This document shows positions 62,583-64,000 of a stretch of DNA of 64,000 nucleotides, piece after piece. Position 1 is the stretch's first letter. The number at the start of each line of letters is the position of its first letter. Origin of the DNA: Halomonas sp. TD01. Lineage in GTDB: Bacteria; Pseudomonadota; Gammaproteobacteria; Pseudomonadales; Halomonadaceae. The stretch spans positions 310,001 through 374,000 of the forward strand of contig NZ_OV350343.1 in assembly GCF_923868895.1 (NCBI RefSeq). The letters are read 5' to 3'. The position numbers and the translations under genes were made by a program. The notes beneath the pieces were generated by a model that worked only from the letters and a program-made list of their open reading frames with translations, was not told where the DNA came from and ran no database searches.

Positions 62583-64000
62583 AATTTAACTACCTCCACT
62601 GTACCGGCTGGTATTGCTTGGAGTAGCGGCAGATGCTCGCCCGGTTTAGTTCCCAAAATCACAGTTTGTCTAGCACGCCCAATCCCCATCGCGATCAACC
62701 TCCGGTGCGTATCGTACCGGTCATCATCAAGAGCTTTTCCGTAAGAGGCATGCTGAGCAGCAAGGCCAATCATGAATACATGATCAAATTCTAGCCCTTT
62801 GGCGCTATGGAGAGTGCAAAGTCCAATGTTCGCTGCCCCCGCCGGCCATACATGCGCTCCCTGTAGTTCACAAAAAACAAACCCGTTGTAGTTCAGTGCC
62901 GCTCTTACATCATCAAACCAACCACCACCTTTGAGGTGGAGAAAACCGACGGTCTCTCTCTCCAGATCGATATGTCGAAGACGGTCAACCACATAGGCTA
63001 ACTGATGCCCAAACTTACCAAGTATCAAAGTTGGTAGTCGACCATTCCGTTGGCAGGCCCCAGGATCGGGAAGACTCCCATCGTCATCTATATTGATTCC
63101 GTCAGAGAGCGAGGCAGCGAGTGTCGCAATCTCACGAGTATTTCGATAATTTATGTTTAGCCTAAAGCTCCGTGTGGGTACTATTTCAATACCAGCTTCC
63201 GACCAAGGTGCTCCTCGTGGATATATTCGTTGTGCTGAGTCTGTAACGATTGTGATAGTAGCGTCTTCTGCAGCGTGGCGGACAACCGCGCGTAGTTGAT
63301 TGGCGGAAAGATCCTGCGCCTCGTCAACAACGATCACGTCATACTTGAATTCAGGTTCGGCTCGCATCATATCCACGGCTAGATCGTTGAAATCTCTAAC
63401 ACCGTTCGATTGCTTCCACTCAAGGTAGGGAACTACAACCTCATCTAGCAATTTCTTGCGCACATCATTCGGCATCGCAGGAGATCCGCCGCGACCACTA
63501 CGCCTGATCATTGGATATTCATCCAGACGCTCAGGCGGAAGCCTTCCCAGCAAATACTCAACCTCGTCTACAACAAATGATGTGTCGCGGGGAAATGAAA
63601 TGGCAAGTCGGCTAAGATAGCTTCGTGCTTCATTCGCGCTATTCATCCCTGATGTATTTAGTGTGTCTATTGCCCACCTATCGAAAGTCGAAATATACAT
63701 GCGCACATCGCCCGCATAATCCGCCATTTCATCTTCAGCAACGACTTGTAAATAGCTACGCAATGAGTTGTTGAAAGCGAGTACTAATACGTTTGCTGGC
63801 AATCGATTATCGTTACGCAGTTGATTTACTGCTGCGCCTGTCGCAGCCCTAAGCGCCAGCAACGCAGTAGTTGTTTTGCCACTTCCGGCAGCACCGCGAA
63901 TGAGCGAAGTTCCGGTCTGAATCCGCCTGACTATAGTGATTTGCTCGGGTGTTGGCTGAACCCGCTTAAGTACCCGCATAACCAAAATGCCTCTGGCAGG
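62579..64000 (-). CDS. UvrD/Rep-type superfamily 1 helicase, first gene of DarT-like operon (5' end may be outside window)
   Basis: At least 468 aa of an SF1A helicase. Motifs: Q-motif (QPTPEQITIV), Walker A (GAAGSGKTTTAL), Walker B (VIVVDEAQDLS), motif IV/V region (LNINYRNTREIA; LCTLHSAKGLEFDHVFMIGL) and motif VI (AMGIGRARQTVIL). All appear intact, so it should move along DNA using ATP. The frame is open past the first candidate starts (ATG at 63979, TTG at 63985) to the window edge, so an upstream start or an extra N-terminal domain is possible. It overlaps the DarT-like gene by four bases. Confidence 0.85.
   Translation of the reverse strand, partial: PARGILVMRVLKRVQPTPEQITIVRRIQTGTSLIRGAAGSGKTTTALLALRAATGAAVNQLRNDNRLPANVLVLAFNNSLRSYLQVVAEDEMADYAGDVRMYISTFDRWAIDTLNTSGMNSANEARSYLSRLAISFPRDTSFVVDEVEYLLGRLPPERLDEYPMIRRSGRGGSPAMPNDVRKKLLDEVVVPYLEWKQSNGVRDFNDLAVDMMRAEPEFKYDVIVVDEAQDLSANQLRAVVRHAAEDATITIVTDSAQRIYPRGAPWSEAGIEIVPTRSFRLNINYRNTREIATLAASLSDGINIDDDGSLPDPGACQRNGRLPTLILGKFGHQLAYVVDRLRHIDLERETVGFLHLKGGGWFDDVRAALNYNGFVFCELQGAHVWPAGAANIGLCTLHSAKGLEFDHVFMIGLAAQHASYGKALDDDRYDTHRRLIAMGIGRARQTVILGTKPGEHLPLLQAIPAGTVEVVKL

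Overview
The window reads as a chromosomal segment of a marine or halophilic gammaproteobacterium, most likely Halomonadaceae. This is inferred from overall gene content and style (FhuB/FhuC, ArgO/ArgP, MsrPQ, a 7TMR-DISM diguanylate cyclase, a three-domain MFS-PlsC-AMP Aas protein, many LysR regulators and DMT exporters), not from a marker gene. No rRNA, tRNA or CRISPR array was recognised.

Region 1 (1-10 kb) centres on metals. A frameshifted FAD oxidoreductase, ltaE and argO are followed by a split ferric-hydroxamate system: fhuB diverges from a siderophore-interacting reductase across a Fur-box-like site, and fhuC lies about 5 kb away behind a second one. Between them sits a zinc-independent ribosomal protein pair (L31 type B and a 46-codon L36 type B) behind metalloregulator-like sites. 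No FhuD-like binding protein is in view. Region 2 (10-25 kb) holds argP, a diguanylate cyclase, cytochrome b561, a LysR/DMT pair, envelope proteins, and a PQQ-dependent membrane dehydrogenase facing a TonB receptor of possible PqqU type. Region 3 (25-35 kb) holds Pmp3, a deaminase, cold-shock protein, rlmA, a C-terminally truncated Aas, MscS and a pirin.

Region 4 (35-52 kb) begins with a second pirin split by a complete 1,234-bp IS3-family element with a 3-bp target duplication; the host gene rejoins in frame. An isochorismatase/LysR pair, a DUF2157-DUF4401-GDYXXLXY operon, a two-component system next to msrPQ, a K+ channel, and a metal-efflux permease diverging from its MerR regulator (with a readable 19-bp-spacer promoter) follow, then PhzF, Bcr/CflA and DUF1330 genes.

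Region 5 (52.5-64 kb) is an accessory island of toxin-antitoxin modules and gene remains: a class II Fic protein, two parDE operons plus a third parD fragment, an AbiE pair whose toxin has a frameshift, two gap-free copies of a 297-bp segment carrying a dead DUF808 gene, a phzF scrap, a DUF4357 scrap, a frameshifted LysR gene and broken DMT exporters. It ends in a tightly overlapping operon of UvrD-like helicase, DarT-like ADP-ribosyltransferase and ADP-ribosylglycohydrolase. That operon is the best candidate here for an undescribed conflict or defence system: a DNA-ADP-ribosylating toxin, a removal enzyme of a different fold from the usual DarG macrodomain, and a helicase.
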